From positions 1 through 64,000 of the forward strand of contig NZ_JAAFYZ010000002.1 of the NCBI RefSeq assembly GCF_018274385.1: a DNA stretch of 64,000 nt. The letters run 5' to 3'. The DNA comes from Catenulispora pinistramenti. Lineage in GTDB: Bacteria > Actinomycetota > Actinomycetes > Streptomycetales > Catenulisporaceae. The translations under genes and the position numbers were made by a program. Every line of letters begins with the position of its first letter. Within the stretch, counting starts at the first letter, position 1. Shown here piece after piece: positions 1 through 8,161 of the stretch. The notes under the pieces were generated by a model that had not been told where the DNA came from, did not search any database, and worked only from the letters and a program-made list of their open reading frames with translations.

Positions 1-528
1 GCCGCCCACCTGCACCACCGCAGCGCGCGGACTTTACCCCCGGACACCGGTGCTGTACCCCCCGGGCTGACGACGCGACCGAGGGGAACGGACCGCACCA
101 CCTCAGGGACCGCAGCCGCTGAGACTAGATCGGCCACCCGAGGGAACCGCGCTAGTTTCCCTGAGGTTGCCGAGGCCCGCCGGAGGCCCGGCCCTTCATC
201 ACAGCTTTTGATCTTGCTGTTGATTTTGACTGTGCTCTTGTTCTGACTTGCTGGAGTTGAAGAGGCCTGAGGTGGGGCGGGGTCGTGAACGCGTGAACCG
301 GCAGCCGACAAACACACCCACCACCCCGAACCCCGAACCGGCACAACTATGACCGAAGGCCGTAAAAGGCATTTAAAACCCACAGCCCAACCGCAACCCG
401 GCCCACAAACTCCAGCCCCAGCAAACTCCAGCCCCAGCAAACTCCACCGCCAACGAATCCAGCCCGCCGACCGGCACATCGCGATCCACGTCGCGAAAAC
501 TCCCGGGCAAACGCTGCCTGATGCGGCG
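1..528. other. Left-edge stretch without a supported gene
   Basis: I see no convincing coding sequence here: the open frames lack start context and read as shadows. A weak hairpin (AGGGAA at 141-146 against TTCCCT at 157-162) and two and a half copies of the 16-bp unit AAACTCCAGCCCCAGC (407 to about 446) are the only structures. The stretch at about 195-260 is locally T-rich, unlike the surrounding DNA. Confidence 0.5.
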
Positions 529-1068
529 CTAGTACAGCGAGGTACCGCGCTCGGGGCGGCTCGCCGGCGTCAGGTACTCCGCGGGCATCTGGGCGTCGGG
601 GGCCAGCGGGGGTCCCAGGACGGTCTGGCCCAGGCCCTCGCCGATCTTTGCCAGGCTCTTGATGTCGACGGCCCAGTCCTCCGGCTTCGGCTGCGACAGG
701 TCCCAGCCGGCTGCGCGGAAGAAGTCCTCCATGCCCGAGGGGTTGCAGATGGTGAGGAGTTCGGCCTCCTCGGAGGTGAAGACGTAGCTGTGCGGGAGGC
801 CGCGGGGCAGGAAGGCGGTGTCGCCTGAGGACAGTTCCCAGCGGTTCTCACCGGACCAGAAGGTGCCGGTGCCGGACAGGAGGAAGACGGTCTCGTCCTC
901 CCGCTCGTGGACGTGGACCGGGGAGGCGACGCCGGCGCGCATGGTTGAGCGGAAGGCTGTGAGGCGGCCGTCGGTGGCGTTCGCGTCGAGCACGATGCGG
1001 TGGACGCTGCCGGCGATCCAGGCGATCTGCTGCTCCTGCCCCGCGCGTGTCACGTGCGCCAGAGTCAT
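529..1068 (-). CDS. Cupin-domain protein (quercetinase-like)
   Basis: A 179-residue single-domain protein. The cupin 1 motif is visible at about residues 50-75 (HVHEREDETVFLLSG), giving metal-ligand histidines and a glutamate, and a second cupin strand follows with GDTAFLPRGLPHSYVF at about 82-98. The C-terminal third looks like the helical tail of quercetin 2,3-dioxygenase-like cupins. Such proteins hold a metal in a beta-barrel, and their substrates vary. It is divergent from a TetR regulator with about 80 bp between them, which suggests local control by that regulator. Family confident; substrate unknown. Confidence 0.85.
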   Translation of the reverse strand: MTLAHVTRAGQEQQIAWIAGSVHRIVLDANATDGRLTAFRSTMRAGVASPVHVHEREDETVFLLSGTGTFWSGENRWELSSGDTAFLPRGLPHSYVFTSEEAELLTICNPSGMEDFFRAAGWDLSQPKPEDWAVDIKSLAKIGEGLGQTVLGPPLAPDAQMPAEYLTPASRPERGTSLY

Positions 1069-1130
1069 CGAGCACTCCCTCGTTTGTCGGCACCTGCCGG
1101 TGTGGACGTGAAGTGGGGTGGTCCCCCAGT

Positions 1131-1148
1131 TATCCTAGGACACTAATG
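1131..1148 (+). promoter_or_regulatory. Candidate promoter and operator between cupin and tetR-type gene
   Basis: TATCCT at 1131-1136 fits an actinomycete -10 element (TANNNT) and sits 10 nt before an ATG at 1146, as expected for a leaderless transcript. The palindrome TCCTAGGA (1133-1140) overlaps it and could be part of a TetR operator. This is inference from position and symmetry only. Confidence 0.35.
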
Positions 1149-1802
1149 GCCGACAGATGCGATAGAACCATGACACACGAACCTCTGATTCCCCTGCGCG
1201 CGGACGCCGCCCGAAATCGGGCGGCGATCATCGCGGCTGCCGCGGCGCTGTTCCGCAGGGACGGCGCGGATGCCTCGCTGGAGGAGATCGCGCGGGCGGC
1301 CAAGGTGGGCTCGGCGACCCTGCACCGGCACTTCACCAGCCGGCAGGCGCTCCTGGACGCGGTCTTCATCGGCGTCGTGGATCAGCTGTGCAGGGACGGC
1401 CGCGAGATCCTGGCCTCGGTGCCGCCCTCGCAAGGGCTGTGGACGTGGCTGGAATGGATCGCGATCCACTGTGCGGCGCAGGACGCGCTCGCGCGGTTGA
1501 TCCGGGACGGCGCGGCGAGTCCGGAGTACCAGGCGAAGTCCGTTGAGGTTTTAGAGGAAACCGGCCGCGCGTTGTTGGACAGGGCGGTCGCCGCCGGTGC
1601 CGCGCGCGCCGATGTGTCGGTGACCGACCTGCTGACCGTCGTCAACGCCATCGCCGGGGCGGCGCGGCCCGGGGATGTGCATCGGCTGATGTCGCTCGTG
1701 CGGGACGGCGCCGTGCCGCGGGGTGAGGGTGATGGCGCGAAGACCGAAGCGGCCCCAGATCAGATCACTGATCTGGGGCCGGGGAGGGTCTGTCAACCCT
1801 GA
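1146..1802 (+). CDS. TetR-family transcriptional regulator
   Basis: About 218 residues. The N-terminal helix-turn-helix is clear: RADAARNRAAIIAAAAALF followed by a recognition region containing ASLEEIARAAKVGSATLHRHF, typical of TetR proteins with a C-terminal SBD-like ligand domain. Start choice is ATG 1146 (possible leaderless) or ATG 1170; the open frame runs further upstream but those codons do not resemble the family. It is divergent from the cupin gene, its likely target. The last codons overlap the convergent chitinase gene by 10 bp and contain a perfect terminator hairpin. Confidence 0.88.
   Translation: MADRCDRTMTHEPLIPLRADAARNRAAIIAAAAALFRRDGADASLEEIARAAKVGSATLHRHFTSRQALLDAVFIGVVDQLCRDGREILASVPPSQGLWTWLEWIAIHCAAQDALARLIRDGAASPEYQAKSVEVLEETGRALLDRAVAAGAARADVSVTDLLTVVNAIAGAARPGDVHRLMSLVRDGAVPRGEGDGAKTEAAPDQITDLGPGRVCQP
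1751..1780. terminator. Bidirectional hairpin terminator inside convergent gene ends
   Basis: A perfect 13-bp stem (GGCCCCAGATCAG against CTGATCTGGGGCC) with the 4-nt loop ATCA. It lies within the last codons of the TetR gene and just beyond the GH18 stop at 1793, so it can end transcription from both sides. Confidence 0.75.
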
Positions 1803-3520
1803 TAAGGCGCGATCATCTTCGAGAACTCATACGGCGTCTGCGTGATGTCGGTGCACTTCGACAGCGAACCGGTGCAGGCGTTGCCGTCGCGGGTGACGTC
1901 CCAGAACGCCAGCTCGCCGAGGTGCTGCTGTTCGGCGAAGGTGAGCAGTTGCTGCATGTCGCTCTGGTAGAACACCTCCGAGGAGTCGTCGTTCTGGCCG
2001 ATCATCGGGGTGACGCCGATCATGTTCCAGACCTGCGCCGGGGTGAGCGCCGGGTACAGCGGCGTCAGCTGGTTGTAGAGGGACTGTGCGGTGTCGATGG
2101 CGTATTTGCCCATCTGGCCGCTGGGGTTGGGGGCCTCGATGTCGCCGAAGTCCATGGCCATGCCGTTCACCAGGGCGATCTTGGCGCCGTACTTGACCGC
2201 CGACTGCACCACGTAGAGGCCGTCGGAGGTGAGGCCGGAGGGCAGGATCGGCAGGGTCAAGGTGACGGTCAGCGGTTTGCCGGCGGCTGCGGCGCTCTGC
2301 TGGAGGGCGGCGATGGCCTGGGAGCGGCGGTCGATGGAGGCCGGGTCGGCGACCGCGGAGCCCTCGATGTCGAAGTCGATCTGGGTGAGGTTGTAGGCGG
2401 TGATCGCCGACTGGTAGGCGGCGGTCAGGGACGGCACGTCGGTGCAGGACTGCGCGAGTTCGGTGCCGGCCTCACCGCCGAAGGACGGCTTCACGTCGCC
2501 GCCGATGGCGCGCAGGCTGGCGATGTCGGACTGTTCGAAGCCGGCGGACATGGCGTAGGCGTTGAACCAGCTGGGGCTGCAGGTGGCGGTGCCGTTGACG
2601 ATGAAGCCGAGGGAGAACTGGCGCAGGCCCGTGGTCTCGGCGATCTGCGTCAGGTCCGGGGTGGGCCAGGCGCCGATGTCGACGAACGGCGCCGCGACGC
2701 CGGGCAGGTGCCCGCCGCCGGTGTTCGCCAGTGTGGTGGCGCTGACCGCCGCGCTGGGTGCCGACAGGTTCCCGGCCTCGTCGTAGGCGCGGACGGTGAA
2801 CGAGTACGACGTGGAGGGCGACAGGTTCGTGACGGTCGCCGCGGTGCCCGGGGAGGTGGCGACGATCGTCGAGCCCGAATACACGTTGTAGCCGGCGACC
2901 GTGACGTTGTCGGTGGAGCCGGTCCAGGACAGGGACGCGGCGCTGGAGGTGGTGCTCAGGACCGTCAGCGCGGACGGCGCGGTGGGGGGCTTCTGGTCCG
3001 CACTGCCGTCACAGGGGTCTGAGTTGAGCTGGCAGGCGGAGGGGTCGGCGTAGGTGCCGGAGTAGCTGGCGTCGAAGCCGATGGTGACCGAGGCCCCGGC
3101 CGCGATCGTGGTGTCGAAGGACTGCGCGGCGACGGTGTGGGTGGTGCCGCTGACGGTCTCGGTGCCGCCCCACATGCTGGTGACGCTCTCGGTGGCGGGC
3201 AGGGCGAACTGGAGCGACCAGGTGTTCAGCGGGACGGTCATCGGGTTGGTGATGACGTACTGGCCTTGGAAGCCGCTGCCCCAGTCGGAGATCTTGGAGT
3301 AGACCGCGGTCGGGAGCGGGGTGGCGGCGGCTTTGCCGGCGGCCGGGGCGGTGCTGTGGGCCGCGGCGGTTTCGGCGGCGGCCGACGTGGCGCCGGGGGC
3401 GGCCGTGGCCGCGGGGGTGGCCGAGGCGGTCGGCGTGGCCAGCGCCAGACCGGCCGCCACCAGGGCACCGGCGGCGAGGGCAGCGACCGGCAACGGCCGT
3501 CGTCGCGACGATATGCGCAT
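1793..3520 (-). CDS. Secreted GH18-type chitinase with CBM2 and FN3 domains
   Basis: 575 residues starting at MRISSRRRPLP, behind a strong GGAGGAG ribosome site. Order: signal peptide (about 1-32), an Ala/Thr-rich linker, a carbohydrate-binding module of CBM2 type (about 65-170, with SDWGSGFQGQYVITNP), one fibronectin type III domain (about 175-265), then a catalytic TIM barrel. The barrel carries QIDFDIEG (about residue 390), matching the GH18 DxxDxDxE signature in which the final Glu is the acid. It should act outside the cell on chitin or a similar glycan. An open frame continues upstream to 4039, but that part belongs to the preceding gene in another frame. Confidence 0.88.
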   Translation of the reverse strand: MRISSRRRPLPVAALAAGALVAAGLALATPTASATPAATAAPGATSAAAETAAAHSTAPAAGKAAATPLPTAVYSKISDWGSGFQGQYVITNPMTVPLNTWSLQFALPATESVTSMWGGTETVSGTTHTVAAQSFDTTIAAGASVTIGFDASYSGTYADPSACQLNSDPCDGSADQKPPTAPSALTVLSTTSSAASLSWTGSTDNVTVAGYNVYSGSTIVATSPGTAATVTNLSPSTSYSFTVRAYDEAGNLSAPSAAVSATTLANTGGGHLPGVAAPFVDIGAWPTPDLTQIAETTGLRQFSLGFIVNGTATCSPSWFNAYAMSAGFEQSDIASLRAIGGDVKPSFGGEAGTELAQSCTDVPSLTAAYQSAITAYNLTQIDFDIEGSAVADPASIDRRSQAIAALQQSAAAAGKPLTVTLTLPILPSGLTSDGLYVVQSAVKYGAKIALVNGMAMDFGDIEAPNPSGQMGKYAIDTAQSLYNQLTPLYPALTPAQVWNMIGVTPMIGQNDDSSEVFYQSDMQQLLTFAEQQHLGELAFWDVTRDGNACTGSLSKCTDITQTPYEFSKMIAPYQG

Positions 3521-3534
3521 CAGTTCTCCTCCTC

Positions 3535-4404
3535 CTACCGCGCCGGTGCTGCTGCGGTCGATCCGCTGAACGGGTTGGCGATGATGGTGACGCTGCGGTG
3601 CTGCACGCCCCAGCCGTTCGCCTGGGTGCCGGGGAGCCAGACGTCGACGGTGTCGTTCTGGATCCAGGTGCCGATGTCGGCGGCGTAGCAGGTGCCGTAG
3701 CCCGGGACGGTGAAGTAGGTGCCCCACGGGATCACCCGCGGGTCGACCGCGCACACGCCGAGTTGGGCGTTGTAGCCGGAGGCGGTGCTGCCGCCGTCGT
3801 TGTAGGAGGTGACCATCATGGTGATGGTGCTGCCGACCGGGGTCTGCCAGGGCACCACGGCGCCGTCGGTGTTCAGCACGTAGGGGGCGGACATCTGGCC
3901 CAGCGAGGCGTCCGAACCGCTCTGGTCGCTCATCGCCTCGAAAGAGTAGTAAGCGTTCTGACACGGCGCGGTGTCGACCGCGGTGAGCGCGGGCTGGCCC
4001 CAGTCGGTGACCCAGGCCACGGACTGCCCGTTGCGCCACACCCGGTAGGCCTGCGCGCCGGGCACGCGGTTGAAGGTGATGGTGACCTGGTTGCCGGTCA
4101 GGGTCCCGGTGACCCCGCCGGGCGCGGGCAGCCGGTTGGCGGCGAAGTTGACGGGCTGCGCGGTCTGCAACGGCGGCACCCAGGGCGTGTCGGTGCGCGT
4201 CGGCGGCGTGACGTTCGTCCAGAACGGACAGGTCGGCAGCCCGGAGGTGCCGTCGGCGCGGGCCGGCTGCGCGCCGGCGACCCCGGCCGCGCCGAGCGCG
4301 GTGACGGCCAGGGCCAGGGCGCCGAGCAGCGCCCGGATCCGGCGTCCCGGCCGGCGGTTCGGGGCGTGCTCGGGTATTCGTCGCCTGATGGGGAACGAGC
4401 TCAT
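3535..4404 (-). CDS. Secreted 3D-domain (MltA/RlpA-type barrel) protein
   Basis: 289 residues: a basic N-terminus and hydrophobic signal (to about residue 50, AQPARADG), an FN3-like beta domain (about 95-165), and a C-terminal 3D domain with CAVDPRVIPWGTYFTVPGYG and the Asp residues of CYAADIGTWIQNDTVDVWLPG-type strands. 3D domains are double-psi barrels found in lytic transglycosylases and cell-wall proteins. It lies 14 bp upstream of the GH18 gene in one operon, behind a dre-like site, so it probably acts with the chitinase outside the cell. Catalytic activity is not proven. Confidence 0.8.
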   Translation of the reverse strand: MSSFPIRRRIPEHAPNRRPGRRIRALLGALALAVTALGAAGVAGAQPARADGTSGLPTCPFWTNVTPPTRTDTPWVPPLQTAQPVNFAANRLPAPGGVTGTLTGNQVTITFNRVPGAQAYRVWRNGQSVAWVTDWGQPALTAVDTAPCQNAYYSFEAMSDQSGSDASLGQMSAPYVLNTDGAVVPWQTPVGSTITMMVTSYNDGGSTASGYNAQLGVCAVDPRVIPWGTYFTVPGYGTCYAADIGTWIQNDTVDVWLPGTQANGWGVQHRSVTIIANPFSGSTAAAPAR

Positions 4405-4458
4405 GGTGTGCTCCAGTGACGTCGGATGGCGGGTGGCTCCGGAGCCGCAGGGGTCATA

Positions 4459-4474
4459 ATTGGACTAGACCACA
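4459..4474 (-). promoter_or_regulatory. dre-like site (DasR operator) before the chitinase operon
   Basis: ATTGGACTAGACCACA matches 12 of 16 positions of the known dre consensus ACTGGTCTAGACCAGT used by the GlcNAc-responsive regulator DasR. It lies about 55 bp upstream of the start codon of the 3D-domain/GH18 operon, where chitin-utilisation genes of streptomycetes normally carry it. Confidence 0.65.
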
Positions 4475-4489
4475 GGGCTGTCAAGGGAG

Positions 4490-5836
4490 TCAGGACCCTT
4501 CGGAGGCCACAAGGGTCGGGCAAGGGAAGCGGCGCCGGTCCGCGCGGCGAACCCGGACCACGACCGCGAGTCCGGCCAGCAGCCAGACGGCGCCTTGGGC
4601 GGCCAGGACCGGGATGGTGCCCAGGCGGCTGCTGAGGTAGCCCGCGGCCACGGTGCCGATCAGCACGGCGAGGCCTTGGACGGCGCCGAGCGCGCCGAAC
4701 ACGCGTCCGCGGAACGCGTCTTGGACGCCACGCTGGAGCAGCGTCATCATGCCCGCGGCGGCCAGGGCCGAGGGCAGGCCCACGACGATCATGCCGACGA
4801 CGGCGGGCCACAGCGCCACATAGACGACGGGATACAGGAAGATCGCCAGATCCACGGCGCCGAAGGCCACGGCACCGTAGCCCAGGAGGCGCGAAGCGGA
4901 TATTCGATGGCTGATGGAGGCGGCGAATATGCCCCCTGTGATACCGCCCACGGCTTGGGCCGCGGCGAACAGGCCGAACTGTCGGCTGGTGCCGTGCAGG
5001 GTGTGTTCGACGAACGGCGTGACCAGGGTGGCGAAGACCCCTTCGCCCATGCTGGTCACCAGGCCGAAGAGCATCAGGGCCCGCAGGGTCCGGCTCTTCC
5101 CGACGAGCGCCAGCCCGGCCCGCAGGTCCGTGGCCACGGTCGCCAACCGCGTGCGCGAGGCCGCTTCGCGGGCCACGCGGCCGCTGGTCCGGAGCCCGGC
5201 CAGCAGTGCCGCGGAGACCAGGAAGCTGGCCGCGTCGGCGATGGTGACGGCGGCCAGACCGCCGAGGGCCGCGAGGACCCCGCCGAGGGCCGACCCGGCC
5301 AGCCGCGCCACGTCCCCGACCTGCCCGCTGATCGCGTTGGCGGTCGGCAACCGGTCGTCGGGCACGAGCCTGGGGATCATCGCCCGCTGCGCCGGTGAGA
5401 AGAACTGCTGGACCGCGCCCTCCCACACCAGGACCAGATAGACGATCCACACGTCCCCGCGACCGTGCACGGCCAGCAGCGGCAGCAGCCCGGCGGCCAG
5501 GAGCAGGTCGGCGTAGACCATGGTCTTCTTGCGGTCCCAGCGGTCGGCCAGCGTCCCGGCGACCGGGCCGAGGAGCACCTGGGGCACTCCGGCCGACAGC
5601 ATGGTGAACCCGGAGGCGACGGTCGAGCCGGTCATCGCATAGACCTGATACAGCAGCCCGATCAGCAGGATCCAGTCGCCGGACATCGATATGAGGCCGG
5701 CGGACAGGGCCAGCCGCAGATCGCGGTGTGCGGCCAGGACGCGCCATGTGGTCCGCACCTCAGGCCTCTGATCCTGACGCTGATTCTGGCTCTGCTCCTG
5801 ATTCTGACTCTGACTCTGACTCTGATGAAGACGCAC
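4490..5836 (-). CDS. MFS drug-efflux-type transporter
   Basis: 448 residues with about 12 hydrophobic helices. The loop after helix 2 has GTLADRWDRKKTMV, the MFS motif A, and the overall pattern (GPVAGTLADR, LVPDDRLPTANA) is that of the MFS_3/enterobactin-exporter-like group of multidrug transporters. The N-terminus is a Gln/Ser-rich repeat encoded by CTGACT-type hexamers, and it overlaps the 3' end of the upstream ArsR gene by 77 bp in another frame. A start inside the repeat, or just after it, is also possible. It is most likely an efflux pump controlled by the ArsR gene. Confidence 0.85.
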   Translation of the reverse strand: MRLHQSQSQSQNQEQSQNQRQDQRPEVRTTWRVLAAHRDLRLALSAGLISMSGDWILLIGLLYQVYAMTGSTVASGFTMLSAGVPQVLLGPVAGTLADRWDRKKTMVYADLLLAAGLLPLLAVHGRGDVWIVYLVLVWEGAVQQFFSPAQRAMIPRLVPDDRLPTANAISGQVGDVARLAGSALGGVLAALGGLAAVTIADAASFLVSAALLAGLRTSGRVAREAASRTRLATVATDLRAGLALVGKSRTLRALMLFGLVTSMGEGVFATLVTPFVEHTLHGTSRQFGLFAAAQAVGGITGGIFAASISHRISASRLLGYGAVAFGAVDLAIFLYPVVYVALWPAVVGMIVVGLPSALAAAGMMTLLQRGVQDAFRGRVFGALGAVQGLAVLIGTVAAGYLSSRLGTIPVLAAQGAVWLLAGLAVVVRVRRADRRRFPCPTLVASEGS

Positions 5837-6452
5837 GCGCCGGGGCGGCCGCCGGGGCCGGGGTGGGCACCGCGAAGTAGGCGAGGTCCACCGGCACCGA
5901 GCCGTCGGGCCGGGACGCGGCGTCGCCGATGGGCCGGGCGTCGGTGTGGCGGCGGACCATCGCCTCGAACTCGGCGGTGATGGCCGACAGTTCGTCGGCG
6001 GTCAGGTAGACGGTCGCGGTCGCGACGCCGGAGCCGTCGAGCCATTCCCCGGGCCAGGTGTGCCGGCTGCGCCGCCAGCGCGTGAACCCCTCGATCACCC
6101 GCTCGGCGATCACCTGCTCCAGCACCTCGGTCGCGGCGGTCGCCTCCGGCGTGGGCTGCGCGTCAGGCCACTGGTAGCCGTCTTCGACCGGCCGCCAGGG
6201 GCGCTCGCGCTTGTCCTTGCCCGGGATCTGTTCGATGAAGCCGTACTTGGCCAGCAGCCGCAGGTGGTGCGAGGCCACGCCGTGGACGAGGCCGAGTTCT
6301 CGGGCGACCTCGGCCGTGGTCGCCTGCCCGCGCCGGCCCAGGGCGGCGAGCAGGTCCAGGCGCAGCGGGTGGGCCAGGGCCCGGATGACGACCGGGTCGT
6401 TGAGGAGCCGGCCACGGTGCGGAGGTTGTGCGGGCTCTGATTCCAGGGACAT
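5760..6452 (-). CDS. ArsR-family winged-helix regulator
   Basis: About 230 residues from ATG 6452 (MSLESEPAQP). The winged helix spans about residues 20-95, with NDPVVIRALAHPLRLDLLAAL, TTAEVARELGLVHGVASHHL and the wing QIPGKDKRERPW. The middle region matches the long ArsR-like regulators that sit next to MFS genes. The C-terminus is a low-complexity Ser/Glu tail made by the same DNA repeat that encodes the Gln/Ser N-terminus of the MFS protein. A perfect inverted repeat covers its start codon, suggesting autoregulation and control of the exporter. Confidence 0.87.
   Translation of the reverse strand: MSLESEPAQPPHRGRLLNDPVVIRALAHPLRLDLLAALGRRGQATTAEVARELGLVHGVASHHLRLLAKYGFIEQIPGKDKRERPWRPVEDGYQWPDAQPTPEATAATEVLEQVIAERVIEGFTRWRRSRHTWPGEWLDGSGVATATVYLTADELSAITAEFEAMVRRHTDARPIGDAASRPDGSVPVDLAYFAVPTPAPAAAPARASSSESESESESGAEPESASGSEA
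5765..5826. repeat. Hexanucleotide-type repeat read in two frames
   Basis: Degenerate copies of CTGACT/CTGATT run across the overlap of the ArsR 3' end and the MFS 5' end. In the ArsR frame they give Ser-Glu repeats; in the MFS frame Gln-Ser/Gln-Asn repeats. The last copies at the MFS start are nearly perfect, suggesting recent slippage. Confidence 0.75.
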
Positions 6453-6459
6453 GCCTGGA
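6442..6459 (-). promoter_or_regulatory. Inverted-repeat operator over the ArsR start codon
   Basis: TCCAGG (6442-6447) and CCTGGA (6454-6459) form a perfect 6-bp inverted repeat with a 6-nt spacer, and a third CCTGGA half-site lies at 6495-6500. The spacing and position fit an ArsR-family operator; binding itself is inferred. Confidence 0.5.
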
Positions 6460-6549
6460 TTCTTGAAGCAGCGCCGCGAGATGTCAAGTAAGTGCCTGGA
6501 ATCGAAGTGCCGCGCGGCAGGCTCGATCGGCAGCGAACGACCCGTCGTC

Positions 6550-7701
6550 CTAGCGCCGCACCCCTTGCCGCACCCGTGCGGCCTGCCGCGCGAGGTAGTC
6601 CCGCTCCGGCACGTTGGTGGCCGCGTGTGAGGCCTCCGCATACAGGTCAGCAGCCTGAGACAGGTCGCCGGCGCGTTCGTGGAGGTAGGCGGCCACCGCC
6701 GCGTGGCGCGGGACGTCGGGGGCGACCTCGGCGAGCGCCTTCAGGCCCGCCTGTGCCCCGTCGGCCTCGCCCACGGCGACCGCGCGGTTGAGGCGCACCA
6801 CCGGGCTGTCGGTGAGGGCCAGTAGTTCGTCGTACCACTCCACGATCTGCACCCAGTCGGTCTCAGTGGCCTGGGATGCGTCGGCGTGCAGTGCGGCGAT
6901 GGCCGCCTGGGCCTGGTACTCCCCCAGCCGGTCGCGGGCCAGGGCGGTTTGCAGGATCGCCACGCCTTCGGTGATCAGGGCGGTGTCCCAGCGTGCGCGG
7001 TCCTGTTCGGCCAGCGCGATGAGCTGGCCGCCGGGGCCGGTGCGGGAGTCGCGGCGGGCGTGGTGCAGCAGCATGAGGGCCAGCAGGCCGGCGACTTCGG
7101 GGTCGTTGTCGGTGAGGGCGATGAGTTGGCGGGTCAGGCGGATCGCTTCGGCGGCCAGGTCTACGTCGCCGCCGTAGCCCTCGTTGAAGACCAGATACAG
7201 CACCCGCAGGACGGTGGCCAGGTCGCCGGGCTGGTCCAGCGGCAGTCCTTCGATGCGGCGTTTGGCGCGCACGATGCGCTGCGCCATCGTCGCCTCCGGG
7301 ACCAGGCAGGCCTGCGCGATCTGCCGGGTGGTGAGTCCGCCGACGGCGCGCAGGGTCAGTGCGACGGCTGCGGCTGAGGGCAGGGTCGGGTGCGCACACA
7401 GGAAGTACAGCCGCAGGGTGTCATCGGCGGCCGGGACGGCTCCGGCCGGCGGTTCGGCGTCGATGACCAGCTCGCGCCGCTGGCGGGCGGTCTCGGAGCG
7501 GGCGGCGTCGACGAACTTGTGCCAGGCGGCGGTGACCAGCCAGCCCTTCGGGTCCCGCGGCGGGTCCTCGGGCCAGACCTGGAGCGCGCGGATCAGCGCC
7601 TCCTGGACGGCGTCCTCGGCCGAGGAGAAGTCCGCTCCTCGCCGGACGAGGACGCCGATCACCGCCGGGACCAGTTCCCGCAGCTGCGCGTCGTCGTTCA
7701 C
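6550..7701 (-). CDS. ECF42-type RNA polymerase sigma factor
   Basis: About 383 residues from GTG 7701. Sigma region 2 (about 5-70, with DAVQEALIRALQVWP and GWLVTAAWHKFVDAARS), then region 4 (about 110-165, LTTRQIAQACLVPEATMAQRIVRAK), followed by a roughly 200-residue helical, TPR-like C-terminal domain. That long tail is the mark of the ECF42 group. The start overlaps the stop of the DGPF gene by 4 nt (GTGA), so the two are translationally coupled. Known ECF42 factors act with DGPF proteins instead of a classical anti-sigma factor; the stimulus here is unknown. Confidence 0.9.
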   Translation of the reverse strand: MNDDAQLRELVPAVIGVLVRRGADFSSAEDAVQEALIRALQVWPEDPPRDPKGWLVTAAWHKFVDAARSETARQRRELVIDAEPPAGAVPAADDTLRLYFLCAHPTLPSAAAVALTLRAVGGLTTRQIAQACLVPEATMAQRIVRAKRRIEGLPLDQPGDLATVLRVLYLVFNEGYGGDVDLAAEAIRLTRQLIALTDNDPEVAGLLALMLLHHARRDSRTGPGGQLIALAEQDRARWDTALITEGVAILQTALARDRLGEYQAQAAIAALHADASQATETDWVQIVEWYDELLALTDSPVVRLNRAVAVGEADGAQAGLKALAEVAPDVPRHAAVAAYLHERAGDLSQAADLYAEASHAATNVPERDYLARQAARVRQGVRR

Positions 7702-8108
7702 TCGGCGGTCTTGGGGGCCTCGGCACCCATGAAGGGCCGGACCTCCAGCCACTCATACAGCGGCTCCCCGCCGGGGCCGGGCGCCGCCGACAGCTCGCCG
7801 GCGAGCTCGACGGCGCGGTCCCAGGAGTCGACGTCGATGATGTACCAGCCGGCGATCACGTCCTTGGTCTCGGCGAACGGGCCGTCGGTGATCGGGAGCC
7901 GGCCCTGGCCGCCGTAGCGGATGAAGGCGCCGGCCGGGGACAGGCCCTGCACGTCGACAAACTCGCCGGTCTCCTCCAGCCGGGCGCCGAAGTCGCGCAT
8001 GAACTGCATGTGCGCGTCGATTTCTTCGGGGGTCCACTGGTCCATCGGCGGGTAGTCCACGGCCGGGGTCGGGCCGCCCTGGTAGTGCTTGAGGATCAGG
8101 TACTTCAT
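7698..8108 (-). CDS. YCII-related DGPF-domain protein
   Basis: 136 residues starting MKYLILKHYQGG. The ferredoxin-like YCII fold shows the hallmark ITDGPFAETKDVIAGWYIIDV (about 72-92) that names the DGPF group. It is the first gene of a coupled pair with the ECF42 sigma factor and is expected to modulate it. Its own promoter is preceded by a short tandem repeat array. Confidence 0.9.
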   Translation of the reverse strand: MKYLILKHYQGGPTPAVDYPPMDQWTPEEIDAHMQFMRDFGARLEETGEFVDVQGLSPAGAFIRYGGQGRLPITDGPFAETKDVIAGWYIIDVDSWDRAVELAGELSAAPGPGGEPLYEWLEVRPFMGAEAPKTAE

Positions 8109-8121
8109 GATGCTTCTCCTT

Positions 8122-8161
8122 ATGACTGTGTGTATGGCTGTGTGTTCATGACTGTGTGTTC
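8122..8161. repeat. Three tandem 12-14-bp repeats
   Basis: ATGACTGTGTGT, ATGGCTGTGTGTTC and ATGACTGTGTGTTC follow each other, covering the 3' end of the VOC gene and the short gap to the DGPF gene. It is one of several short tandem arrays at gene boundaries in the first 12 kb. Confidence 0.75.

Noticed and set aside
1922..3022. Plus-strand Gly/Val-rich frame opposite the chitinase
   Set aside because: Composition typical of antisense to a high-GC gene; no start context or motif.
3521..4039. Extension of the GH18 protein upstream to 4039 (748 residues)
   Set aside because: The added residues are Arg/His-rich shadow sequence of the 3D-domain gene; the signal peptide and ribosome site at 3520 set the true start.
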